Assembly: GCA_019918135.1 (NCBI GenBank)
Contig: WBZZ01002737.1
Span: 227,501-291,500 of the forward strand
Origin: Paulinella micropora
Lineage: Eukaryota > Cercozoa > Imbricatea > Euglyphida > Paulinellidae
Reading direction: 5' to 3'
DNA: 64,000 nt
The notes below the pieces were generated by a model. That model did not search any database and was not told the DNA's origin. It worked only from the letters and a program-made list of their open reading frames with translations. Position numbers and translations under genes: made by a program. Below are positions 10,846 to 20,995 of this stretch, piece by piece; the first letter of the stretch is position 1, and every line of letters starts with the position of its first letter.

Positions 10846-13632
10846 TCCATTTCAGTCAGGCCCATCTTGGAGGATAAGCGTGGGTGGATCAGCCCCAAGG
10901 TATTACATCCAGTGTCAACTATGACAAAGATGTCGATAGCCTTGTCGGCGGTCTGATCCAGTCCGTCAATAGCCAGGACCCGTCCTTGGAGGACATTTTC
11001 CTTACGAGGTCGTACGGGAGCGACATAACGGCATTCAAGAGCCGTGTTAGTCCCGTCGTCCAATATATTATGGGTGCTTACCTGGCTAGGGTCATCTACC
11101 GTCGCTTGAGCCGCCATCACCGCCGCCATAGGGGCATCCTTGCGTTCCTTGCGGTCTTTGCCGCGACGATTCTTCTGTCCGGGGCCAGAGCGTTGCTTCC
11201 CGGCCCGCGGGGGGGCACCAATGCGAGTTGAGCCCCTTGTCCAGATCGCGCGTGCGTGTCCTACATACTTCGAGTGTATGATTTGGTTTGTCGACCTTGC
11301 CGAAGTGTTGACAGTAGGCGCAGGGCTCGGAGCTCTTGTTGTGCGGCGCGCGGTTCTCCTTGGCGGGGTCCTTCGTCCACTGGGCCATCTTGATCGCGTT
11401 GGCCCCAGAAAAGCGTGCAGTCTTGGTTGTACGCCCGCCGGACGAACTCGAAGGCGCAGAGCCCTTGCGTTGGTCCGGGCCTTGGCCAGACTTCGGCTTG
11501 TTCTGCTGATGGGACGCCGGAGCTTGCCTCGCCACGACCTGCAGCTGACTACCCGAGGGGATGTCGCGGGCCCACTTGGTTCCTGGCTTCCTCGTGCTCT
11601 CCTTGGCCCTCTCCTTACGAGGAGGGCGCCGGCCATAGTCGGAATCCGGTGCCGTCAGAATCATCTTGGGGTCCCAATCCGTCAAGGTACGCGGGTTAGC
11701 CTTGAGGATGAGGTACCTCATTTCCTCCAACGTGCGTGTCGGCGCAATGCCCCGCTTCTTCCTTTCTATCTGCAGGGCCTCTATGTGCTGTATCTCCATA
11801 GGGGAGACACATCGCCGGGCTAGCTCATACTTATGGGATTCCTCGGCCACAAGGCCTTCGTTCTGCAGCTGCCTGAAGAGCTTCTGTAACCGCGTGATAT
11901 AAGTGGCCAAGTTCTCTTTCGACCGTCTCTTTATGTCATTCCTGTAAGTCGGGCCGAAAGGCTTGGTAACGTCGTAGACGATGTCGATTTTCCATCGTGA
12001 GTCTACTCGGTAGTCCAGCCAAGAGCTGCAGAGACTTCATGTAGAAGTCTTTGGAAGAAGTTCTTGCCGACCACGCGTTGAGGAAGATCTCGGCCTCAGA
12101 CTGGGTCATAAAAAGGGAAAGATAGGAAAGAAACAGGCGCAAGGTGTATCCTAATGATACGTGGTCGAACTTGAGCTTTTTGATCTCCCTCAGGCGGCGT
12201 TATCGTCGTTAGGTAGCCAACTCAAATGGCGCCACCATCATAAGGACGGTGCTGCCACGGAAGCGTATACCATTGCGGGTACGTGACGGCTCGGAACTAC
12301 TCGACGAGGGCTGCTCGCCACTACTAGAGGATGCACTAGCTGTCGCTCTGCTCCCAGATGGGTTGTCCACCTCCACTTCGATCGTCGGGGCAGCTGGGCC
12401 GGCTAGAGCCGTTCCGGCTACCTCTGGCGTGACCGCTGCGGATGCTCCGCGACCGCCGTCCCGGTCTCTCCATCTTCGTCGCTCCCACCAGTTGGCGGGG
12501 GCGGTTGCCTAACTGTGGAGAAAGTCACGATACGTGGAGGGGCAGAACGGGGTCGGCTTGAGGACTGCCCGACTCGGGGGGATAGGGGGAGGCTGTCACC
12601 GTCGGCTGGCTCTGCCCCTCGCTCGGGAGAGAAAGAGAACAGAGGCCCTTTCGACTCTTCTTCCTCCTCGACTACCCTTCCGTATGGGGAGACAAAAAGC
12701 GCGCCGCTGTCTTTGTTCCGGGAGTCCGGAGGGGAGGCGAATGATCCCGGGAGGCTTGGGCTCCGTTGAGAAAACCTCGGGGTCGGGGATGAACCATACC
12801 CTGATGCTAGTGGGGAAAATGCCCCGTCAGAAGCCGGTCTCGGTCGGGAAAACAGGGAACGCTGTGCCTCTGACCCGCCTATGGGGCCCAGACTACCTGA
12901 AGGGCGAGAGGGTCGACCTGGGAAGGCTGTGATGGGGCCACCAAAGCGTTACGAGCCAGTTGGGGGGAACCTTACCGGGGCGGGGGCCGCCATGAAGCGC
13001 GATGACGATGCTGCCGCCGTAGCCGGAGGCATCGTCGCTGCTGTAGCTGTAGCCGTAGTCGTAGTCGTAGTCGTAGTTGTAGTCGTTGCTCCTGCCAGCG
13101 GGGGGCGAGTTGGGCCCATTGTAGGAGCCGCCGTGGCCGCTGGTGCCGGAATCGTCACGTAGCGTGTGGAGCTGGGGACGTTGTCCGGGGACAGAACCCA
13201 ACCGACCTTTTTCGCAAGGTCGTTGTACCTACTTACAGCTAGGTCTCTCTCTCCCCTATAAGCGGTCCACTTGTGGAAAGTGGACGGGTCCAACCAATAA
13301 TCCACCATCTGCTCAAGGGGCTGCATGGGGAGAAAAGGTTCCTCCTCAAGATTGAGAAGGCAGTCCTTTACTGCTTTCGCTAAGAGGGGGCCGAGGTCTT
13401 TATTTAAAGTCATTATTACGACCTTAATGAAGTGGGCGCGGCTGATTCCGTCCGTCTGGGGCGAGAGCTTCTTGGCCGAGCCGTCCTTGAGGGCCTTCCT
13501 GTATGTGTCTATGAAGGGGACCTTGAGGTTGGTGCGCAGCGTACGAGAGATGTTGAGGCATTCCTCTCGGCGGTAGACTTCCTGACTGACCAGGTCGTAA
13601 TTGGGGCGAGGAAATGAGGCTGGAAGGCTCAT
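10833..13632 (-). mobile_element. Gag and aspartic protease region of an LTR-type retroelement (fossil)
   Basis: Reading on the minus strand from 13,632, the first frame starts MSLPASFPRPNYDLVSQEVY and looks like a capsid-type gag N-terminus with a Thr-rich stretch. The frame from 11,910 carries a gag-like helical part (ITRLQKLFRQLQNEGLV) and a zinc knuckle that reads CAYCQHFGKVDKPNHTLEVC. The frame from 11,636 ends with a retropepsin-type active site, IVDTGCNTLGLI. The order gag, knuckle, protease is that of LTR retroelements. The variant knuckle spacing and the absence of any polymerase downstream prevent a firm family call, though Metaviridae-like is plausible. The copy is broken in several places. 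Confidence 0.6.
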
Positions 13633-14646
13633 TTTGTCTCACCTGAACGTAGAAGGCCCACGATTTAGCAAACAGGTCTGGAATTTGCAAAGGAGACCTT
13701 TAGGGTGGTGGTTGCTACTCGATGGGGCTTGCTTGAGGGACTGTCCTATGTATGCAAGGGACTTGAACAGATTTGAACAGACTTGAACAAGACTTGAATA
13801 CATGGTACAAGTCGCCTCTCTGCGTGTGGTGAACATGAACAACGGTCACCATGACCGGCCACTCAAAGACAGGTGAACTAGCTGTCCTGTGTGGGTGTAA
13901 TGGCAGACCTTGAGCTTGCTCGCTGTTGGTGTTTCCAGAAGCAGGTGTTCCCCAATTCGAGCTGTCGACAGCACACACAAAGTGTGACACTTCCGAAAAA
14001 TAGGGAAATTCGAATTGTAAGTCTTGACTACCCTTCTGTGAGGAAATTACCAACCTGCATTCAAATGAATACACACACGGCTTTCATTTGATCTCAAAAT
14101 ACTTCCCGAGAACAGGGAAGGTACCAAAAGAAGCTGGGATGGTCAATTCCAGTTTATTTAGTACACTTGCTTGACAGACTACTTGTCCCTTGCGAAACAA
14201 TGCAAATTCTGAGAACTAACGAATAGTATTCAAGTGCTACACGTGTTGTGTAGCAGTTGGAGTTGTTCAAGTCAGTCTGTGGAAAAATAAAGGAAAATAT
14301 GTTAAGTATTATCACTTTAACTAACCTATCTGACTTGTTTTACCATTTTACTTGGAGCGTGGACCTGAAACAGGAAAACACGATCCAAGGAAATAAAGTA
14401 TGACTGGAGATCGGAAATAGCGGTCAAAGGAATAAAAAATTTCAGATATGTGGAAAAAAGGCAATAATTAAGCTTTTCTAAAAAGCTAGCTGTTAAAGGG
14501 AAATAAATTGATGAGTTAACGGCAGTTGAAAACGTAACAACTACAAGTTATGACAGTTGATAAATAAAAGGAAAAATGAAAAACGGAACTAAAAATAGAA
14601 GTGTAAACTTGAAGTAAAAACTTGAAGAAAGTTTAACACAATATTA
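13633..14646. other. Gene-free stretch upstream of the gag frame
   Basis: AT-rich. At 13,758-13,797 a short imperfect tandem of GACTTGAACA is visible. It could be the leader or LTR of the minus-strand retroelement, but I see no paired terminal repeat in the window to prove that. Confidence 0.5.
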
Positions 14647-14877
14647 ATGTTTCGGTCCGGTACGGTAGTCATTCCGATACGCCAACGTCATCTGGAGGTT
14701 CAAATGGAGTACATCAATCAAGTTGTAAAGGAAGGGAAGGTGAGGGTAGTTTCCATCGACGATGCTAACAACATGGCTGATATTAACACTAAGCCTCTTG
14801 GTAAGCAGCAGTTTGAGCGTAAACGTGATCAGATCCTCAACGGGACTTTCAACACTGACTTTGCAAGGAAGCTCTAA
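14647..14877 (+). mobile_element. Copia RNase H C-terminus (fossil C2)
   Basis: A 76-codon frame ends with the copia tail motif NNMADINTKPLGKQQF and a stop at 14,877. Untranslated sequence follows to a polypurine tract AAGGGGGAG at 15,091-15,099. Upstream parts are missing. This family is distinct from C1, which reads ADIFTKPLS at the same place. Confidence 0.75.
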
Positions 14878-15100
14878 TCTTTCTCTGTGACTTTGGGCAA
14901 TTATGTAATAGTAAGCACTATTATTGGTTATTAACTAATACACAGTTGCCGGTAACAAGTTAAGTACTATTAACTTCTTGTTAGTATTACTTACTAGCCA
15001 TTTTCATGCTGCTATCCAATTAACTTTGAGTTGTTTTTTCATGAGAATCATTGGTTGTCACTAATATTACTCTGTCATTTTGCCTGATTTAAGGGGGAGC

Positions 15101-15335
15101 TGAGATTATTGTCATACAATTGGGTAGTAAATCAGTCATATTAATCACTAGGCAGGTGAGCCGATAGTTACTAATTGGCATTCAGTGCCTGATGACAGGT
15201 AAGTTGACCATATTATTAGATGTTCATACCATAATCAGAGTAATAGTCATATATTGTTTTATTATTAGTCTTGCGATTACCTCAATCTAATCTTGTTATT
15301 GTTACCATTAAAGTATTTCAGTTCTCGCATTTCAG
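15101..15335 (+). mobile_element. Probable copia LTR of fossil C2
   Basis: Begins TGAGATTATTGTCATAC directly after the polypurine tract and may end at ...CGCATTTCA. The right edge is provisional. The next copia fragment begins shortly after it in the middle of a reverse transcriptase, so two elements abut here. Confidence 0.45.
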
Positions 15336-15389
15336 TGGAACCAAAAAGTGTCCTTTTAAGATCTGTCGGGTATTATATAGATTGTTGCA

Positions 15390-16052
15390 TTTATCAGATT
15401 TCTAGCTTCCTGCGTAGCATAGGTTACTTACAATCCACTGTTGATGCATGTGTGTTCTATATGAAGGATGATGATGGGACCTTTCCCCCGGTAATGGCCT
15501 ACGACTCAAGGTCACTCCCTTGGATAGTCCTGCTGCGGACTGATGACATGCGTGATTTCTGTTTGAAGGAGGAACAACATGGAGTGTTACTTTCGAAATT
15601 GAATGAGGCGGGATTCAGATTCACCGACAAGGGAGAAGTGGAGGTATTTTGTGGAATGTAATTCAAACGTTTTGAGCATGGGTTGCTCATCAATCAACAA
15701 GCTTACATTGATGGATTGTTGCAGCACCGGGGATTTGAGAACGCGAAACCATCTACAACGCTCTGCACGGAGCATGAACCACAACCGGCGGACTCGGCTG
15801 CTTCCCTACGCCAGTGGCCACTGCGGAAGTTGGCGGGGGAGCTTATCTGGCCGATGTCGCAAACACAGCCACAGTTGGCTTACGCGGTGAATAGTCTAAT
15901 ATTGCATCTACATGCACAGAGAACCGGATGTCCCATACGGTATGATCAGTCACATTTATAGATCACTGAGGGATCAACGAGGTTTATTTTTTCCATCGCG
16001 TGTCAACTGGCGAACTATTGACTTACATACTTCTGCGGACGCAGATTTAGGT
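15390..16052 (+). mobile_element. Copia reverse transcriptase, left part of split element C3 (fossil)
   Basis: Translated pieces read IGYLQSTVDACVFYMKDDDG and then SLPWIVLLRTDDM. These correspond to the copia polymerase core and its connection region (GLLQHRGFENAKPSTT and QWPLRKLAGELIWPMSQTQP). The same order and strong similarity appear at 27.7-28.4 kb. The fragment stops at 16,052 in the first residues of RNase H, exactly where the Ngaro-like element begins. The matching RNase H start resumes at 45,115. It is a broken copy with several breaks. Confidence 0.8.
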
Positions 16053-16280
16053 TAAAGTTTCCGTATCGTAGTTTCGAATTTACTTAGTAAGAGAACAGAA
16101 AAGCTTTATTGGCCTAACCTTCCGAACTCGTCGGAGTAGTGTGGAGGGAAAGGGGCTAGGCTCAAATATTTCAGGACTCAAGTTTACAAAACACTAAAAG
16201 TTGACGGCTCTGATGTCCACTCGGAACACAGACAGCCGCACCTAAAAACTTGAGTACTGAAACCGAACATTACAAATACC
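16053..16280 (-). repeat. Split direct repeat B2 of N1
   Basis: 228 bp, matching 16,878-17,105 at nearly every position. It lies at the outer 3' end of the element and abuts copia sequence at 16,052. Confidence 0.9.
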
Positions 16281-16694
16281 GGCACGCTCTACTAGTCAAC
16301 TAAGAAGACCGGATGGAGGAGGGGATAGTGAAAGGAAAAAACAAAGAAATGGAATAACACTATCTATTAAAGCCAGACAGAGAAACCGGGCGGAGGAGGG
16401 AGAGCGGACGGCAAACTAATGTTAGAGCGACTGAACAATCCCAAGGACCGAAACAAACCTACACTAAACAAGGGAAGGCACCAAGCACAATGAGCAGGCC
16501 AACCTAGTGACTAGTTGTTCACTGCAACAACCGAAGGTAGCACCAAAACAGTCCAAGGGAGACGCGACGAAGTCGGAGCGAGCAGAACCAGCGGAGGCCA
16601 CCAGCGATCACCGAACACCACCAAAAGCCCAGAGCAGACAGAAGCAAAGGACAAACAAAAACAAAACAAGGGAAGGGTGGGCGGGAATTTGAAA
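16281..16694 (-). mobile_element. Spacer between A2 and B2 of N1
   Basis: A roughly 410-bp purine-rich stretch without a convincing gene. In the second family (N2) the equivalent spacer lies at about 59,150-59,465 and does not look similar. Short frames here are rich in Lys, Gln and Thr from composition. Confidence 0.55.
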
Positions 16695-16730
16695 GTTGGG
16701 AAGATCTTTCGATCTTCCTAACTTTCCAAC
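16690..16730 (-). repeat. Hairpin at the A2 edge of N1
   Basis: AAAGTTGGGAAGATC, a TTTC loop, then GATCTTCCTAACTTT form an inverted repeat with one mismatch. It lies where A2 meets the A2-B2 spacer. An equivalent hairpin sits at the same place in N2 (59,114-59,148). Confidence 0.85.
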
Positions 16731-16876
16731 CTAGGCCTAGCCAGACGCCGGATCAAACACGCGCCGGCTCCGCCGGCACGGCTACGCCGCGCCGACCGGA
16801 CTACCGTAAAAGGGAAACGTCTCATCGGAACTTTAACGGCGGTTAACTCCGGGCGAAGCCCGGAGCAAACCAGTAA
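16721..16876 (-). repeat. Split direct repeat A2 of N1
   Basis: 156 bp, nearly identical to A1 at 44,959-45,114. It contains two GC-rich inverted repeats, including CTCCGGGC/GCCCGGAG and GCGCCGGC/GCCGGCAC-type arms. Confidence 0.9.
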
Positions 16877-16877
16877 T

Positions 16878-17105
16878 TAAAGTTTCCGTATCGTAGTTTC
16901 GAATTTACTTAGTAAGAGAACAGAAAAGCTTTATTGGCCTAACCTTCCGAACTCGTCGGAGTAGTGTGGAGGGAAAGGGGCTAGGCTCAAATATTTCAGG
17001 ACTCAAGTTTACAAAACACTAAAAGTTGACGGCTCTGATATCCACTCGGAACACAGACAGCCGCACCTAAAAACTTGAGTACTGAAACCGAACATTACAA
17101 ATACC
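16878..17105 (-). repeat. Split direct repeat B1 of N1
   Basis: 228 bp, directly downstream of the tyrosine recombinase frame on the minus strand and joined to A2 without a gap. This junction creates the B1-A2-B2 order. Confidence 0.9.
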
Positions 17106-17119
17106 TCCAACATTTGAGC

Positions 17120-18116
17120 CTAGAGATTTGCCCCTCCCCCCATAGCTTTCTGTTCAGCAACAAGCTCGGCCATCCTTGCGCACGTAAAGACGAAAGCAAG
17201 ACGAAGACCAACGACCCGCACGCATGATCGATGAATCCGAAGCACCGAGCGAGAAGAGACGAGCTGCACCACCACGACGAAGCGAGATCCCGTTGAACCG
17301 ACCACCAGTCGCGACTCCAGCCTTCTGCAGAAGCTCCCGAGCTGTGCTGACAAACGTGGCGCGATCGACAGGGGAATTGTCAGAAAGACGGAAGTAAGGA
17401 TAGTTCACCGCCAAAGGGAGCTTGAAAGCATCGCGACTTGACTCGAAGATCTTCTTCCACGCGTGGGGACAGACGAGCGGGTTCTCTTGTTCTGCAAGGC
17501 CAACATCACAACCGCGGCGAAATGGGTCTTGCTTTGCGCCATCCAGGGTACTAACCATTATGAGACTCATGTCGTCAACAAGGCGCATTTGAACAAAGGA
17601 GTTGACAAGGAACCGGCACGTTGCGAGCGATCCAGAAGCTACTAACTCGCCTACACGAAAGAGTCCAAAGAAGCCCCAGACTGCCGCAGTGACGACCGTG
17701 GCCCAGAGATGACGAGTGGACTTGGGGCTGTTGCGATCCTTGACTGCCCCTAGAGTATAGCTCGCCATAGCTTCTAACATCGGCAGCTCTAAGGTGAGAC
17801 GGTTGTCGAGCTTGGTGCGCTTACTGCGCTTGATGCCTCGCCACGCCATCTCCACGAAGTGGTTGTCGGTGGGGTCATCTAGGCTCAACCGGAGGCAGAA
17901 GTCTCGGATTGCATACATATAAACCTTACAGGTGGATACCGACATGAACCGGCTCAACCAAACAAGAAAGAGAACGAGGAGTACAGGGTCGGGTTGCCAC
18001 CAGACAGGACACCAGTGCTCCGTTGAGTAGGCGGAGCAGAAAGAACGCAACTTGCGGATGGCTGAGCTGTAGGCGGCACTGGTGCTATAAGAGACAGAGC
18101 ACGTCATGACTTCCAT
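17120..18116 (-). mobile_element. Tyrosine recombinase of N1 (fossil)
   Basis: The minus-strand frame from 18,116 encodes about 320 residues of a DIRS-order tyrosine recombinase. N-terminal core-binding sequence is visible (SVSTCKVYMYAIRDFCLRLS), then GAKQDPFRRGCDVG. The C-terminal active-site region includes ISLRRGGAARLFSLGAS, MRAGRW and the tyrosine-bearing CFRLYV. The last part is continued in another frame ending EQKAMGGGANL near 17,120. A recombinase rather than an integrase would insert the circular intermediate. Its start overlaps the end of the RT-RNase H frame. The copy is broken near its end. Confidence 0.8.
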
Positions 18117-18145
18117 CGCAGAGGTGACGAGCCAAGGTACTTCCG

Positions 18146-19813
18146 TTACTGCTGAAGAGGTCGTAAAGAAGGCCCGGACGGGTTCGACTTGCGCCAGGTC
18201 TCGGTCGCTTGGGCCATCTGAGCACGGGCCAACAAATCGACAATGTGAATGCGTTTACGCGGCTCTTGAGAGGCAGTGAGAGAAACGCCAAGAAGAGAAA
18301 GCTTGAAAGTCCAAGAGTCAATGAGACTCTTAATGTTTGTCCGAGGCGAGTAGCACGAGTTCAGACAGTGAGCAGCCGGGGCACAGTCCGTGACAATATG
18401 AAACTTTCTGTAACCCAGTGCGACCGCAAATTCAAAAGCTGCAACGTAAGCACTGAATAACTCACGCATCGGAGACGAGTCGACTAGAGACTCAGAGCGC
18501 AGAAGGGCTAACTCTTCAACGAACCAACAGCGAGAAACGAAAAGACCTTTGGAACGAAAGGGGGCCATGGCAATGGCACCCCTCCCCCACTGCGAACCCT
18601 CCACCTCGCAAAAGTTCGCATCGGACCAAAGGGTGCACTTGGCGGGGTCGTCGACCCATATCATCGAGTCCTTGTCATAAAGTCCCGTCTTAAGGAAGTC
18701 CGACAGCGGGAGACGGAAGCTGGAGTCAAGGAGAAGGCTGCGTGCCCACCTCGCAGAGTGGCAAGCTCTAGAACTAAAACAGCCACCTTTGCTACGCGAT
18801 GTCGACATGGTGTTGAAAGCTATACGCATGTTTCCAACCGCTGGTCGAAGAAAAAAGATCATCTGGGAGACAAAGCACAAAAGGCCCAGGAGCCGCTCGA
18901 AAGACTTGACAGAGTAGAAGCCGCCACCAGCAATGGTGTCCAAGGCGTCCAGAACGATCTTGCGCTTGTCAGAAGGCAGCTCTACGAACCAAAAGCCCTT
19001 GCGAGTGTGCTTGTGCCAACCGAGGGCGCGAAAGGACTGGCCAATAAATTCCTCGTGCCACGGAATCCCCAGAAACTTAGAGAGGCTATCGAATTTCAAC
19101 CTGAGCGCCCTGGCTTCCTTCCAGGAAGCGCAGACGACGTCACTGTTGTCGACATAAAGCTTCATTGGGATAGACTTGTAGAGAAAGATGGACTCGAGGG
19201 CTCTAGCAAAACGATTCCAGCCGTCGGCGGCATAGACGCCCCCAAACCCGGGCACAAGAAGAACGAAGTACACAAGGTCGCCGGTGACGGGGTCTCTGCA
19301 CGAAGAAACCTGTTGCCAGAAGAGCGAAGGCAGCAACGGGGTCTGGTTGTAAGCAGACTTGACATCTGCCCCAAAGACGACACAACCGGGACCGGCTTGG
19401 ATGATCCTAGCCATCTGCATGTCGTGCGTATAATACTCTACCCCATCATCCGTTCTCGGGCAAAGCTGATTGAAGGAGAGAAAACGGGGAAAGGAAAGGT
19501 CATTGATTAACATCCTTTCTCCGTTCTCAGGATGCCACTTATCTTTCGGGATGGCATGCTCACGCGTGACTATGGCTTGATGACTGCAAGCATTGTTCGG
19601 AAAGGGAGGCCTCGTGAACGGGCCCGCCATGAAGCATTTCTCAACTGCTTTCATGTTGGCGTAATAGATCTGACTGTTGTCTTCCTCTGAGAGGGCACGA
19701 GCAAGAGAATAATCGCGTAAGAATTCTCCTGGTGCCTCTATAGTGGGTGTCAGTGCCCGTAAGGAATCCCTCAAGCCAAACGACCTCTGCTTCCGGCAAG
19801 CAAAGCTTAGCAA
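18146..19813 (-). mobile_element. Reverse transcriptase-RNase H of N1 (fossil)
   Basis: A 555-codon minus-strand frame. The RT fingers and palm read RMLINDLSFPRFLSFNQLCP, CVVFGADVKSAYNQTPL and LVPGFGGVYAADGWNRFA, then the catalytic-box region PMKLYVDNSDVV and GIPWHEEF. RNase H follows with CTLWSDANF, and HIVTDCAPAAHCLNS. The order matches DIRS/Ngaro Pol. The catalytic box is non-canonical in the same way in N2, so this looks like a lineage trait. The end overlaps the recombinase frame. This frame itself looks whole. Confidence 0.85.
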
Positions 19814-20543
19814 GGCCCATGATATTGTCTACTTTGAAGACAGATTGATATGGTTTAATAACACCATTCCAAACCGGCAAAACCTCACGTTTGCCCGGCT
19901 GAAACCTCTTGTCACCCTCATTGCAACCAAAGAAATGGATATTCCTACCTCTCCCCCTCTGAAACCTAAAGTCTACCAGAGCTATACCCCCGACCTGCAA
20001 GCCGCGAGAAGAGTCACGAACGAACCAAACATGCGTGGTGTGAGGTTCAAAACACAAAAGTTTCACCTTGCCGTGAAACCCTATCAACGCAACCACTCTG
20101 GCCTGCCGTAGCCTAGGTATAAGGGAGGAAAGAGAAATAGAGGGAGAGGCAGGAAGGATGAAAGACCAGAAGGGAAAGTCATGCCACCAGATGTTTCCAC
20201 TCTCCAACTCTGACAACAGAGATTCTGAAGGGAGGGAATCAACTGACACGATCCCAGCTGTCAACAGATCAGAAGGCACAGAGGGGGAGACTGAAATCCC
20301 AACACTGCACGACAAAGAAGAGACCTTGGACGGGGGAAGAGAGCGAACCAAAGCGCCCATCTCTTCCTCAGCCTCAGTCTCGGCAATTTCCCAAATCCAC
20401 CTAGGGAAAGGGACGGAAAAGGAAGCAGAAGTGAGAGAGGGAGAAGCAGAGAGGCTTGAAGGGACCACATTGCCTTGCAAGCCACTCTGTTCATTACACA
20501 GCACCAGAGGCTGCTGAGCAGAAGAAGAACTGGAACACACCAA
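19814..20543 (-). mobile_element. Unassigned conserved domain before RT in N1 (fossil)
   Basis: The minus-strand frame from 20,543 carries WWHDFPFWSF, then RQARVVALIGFHGKV, FEPHTTHVWFVRD and GGIALVDFRFQRGRGR. The same blocks in the same order occur in N2 at about 55,610-55,900 and in the duplicated piece at 22,530-22,700. I know no family with this signature. It lies between the low-complexity tract and RT, so it is probably an N-terminal part of the Pol polyprotein or the C-terminal part of Gag. Confidence 0.6.
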
Positions 20544-20599
20544 GGGGAAACTACTGGAAGGAGCAATACAAGGGGAGGAAGGCAGAGAAGATGAAGGTT

Positions 20600-20714
20600 G
20601 GATGTGTTGCTGTAGCTGTTGTTGAAACTGTAGACGTTGATGAGGTTGTTGAGGTTGAAGTTGTTGTTGTTGTAGTTGATGTTGTTGTTGTTGATGTAAG
20701 TTGTTGTTGTTGTA

Positions 20715-20778
<64 letters not shown>

Positions 20779-20837
20779 CTGTAGTTGTTGTAGTTGTTGT
20801 TGTTGTTGTTCTTCTTGTTGATGTTGTCGTTGTTGTC

Positions 20838-20868
<31 letters not shown>

Positions 20869-20995
20869 ATGTTGTTGATGTTGTTGTTGTGATGTTGTTG
20901 TTGTTGTTGTTGTTGTTGTTGTCGTTGTTGTTGTTGTTATTGTTGTTGCTGTTGTTGTTGTTGTTGTTGTTGATGACGTTGCTGTTGTTGTTGGA
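20600..20995 (-). repeat. (GTT/CAA)n tract inside N1, second copy
   Basis: GTT repeats on plus, CAA on minus, broken by GAT and GCT triplets. On the minus strand it reads Gln-, Asn- or Thr-rich according to frame. It separates gag from the unassigned domain. A similar tract takes the same place in N2. Confidence 0.95.

Noticed and set aside
12249-12932. Plus-strand frames opposite the gag region
   Set aside because: They are shadows of GC-rich gag coding sequence on the minus strand.
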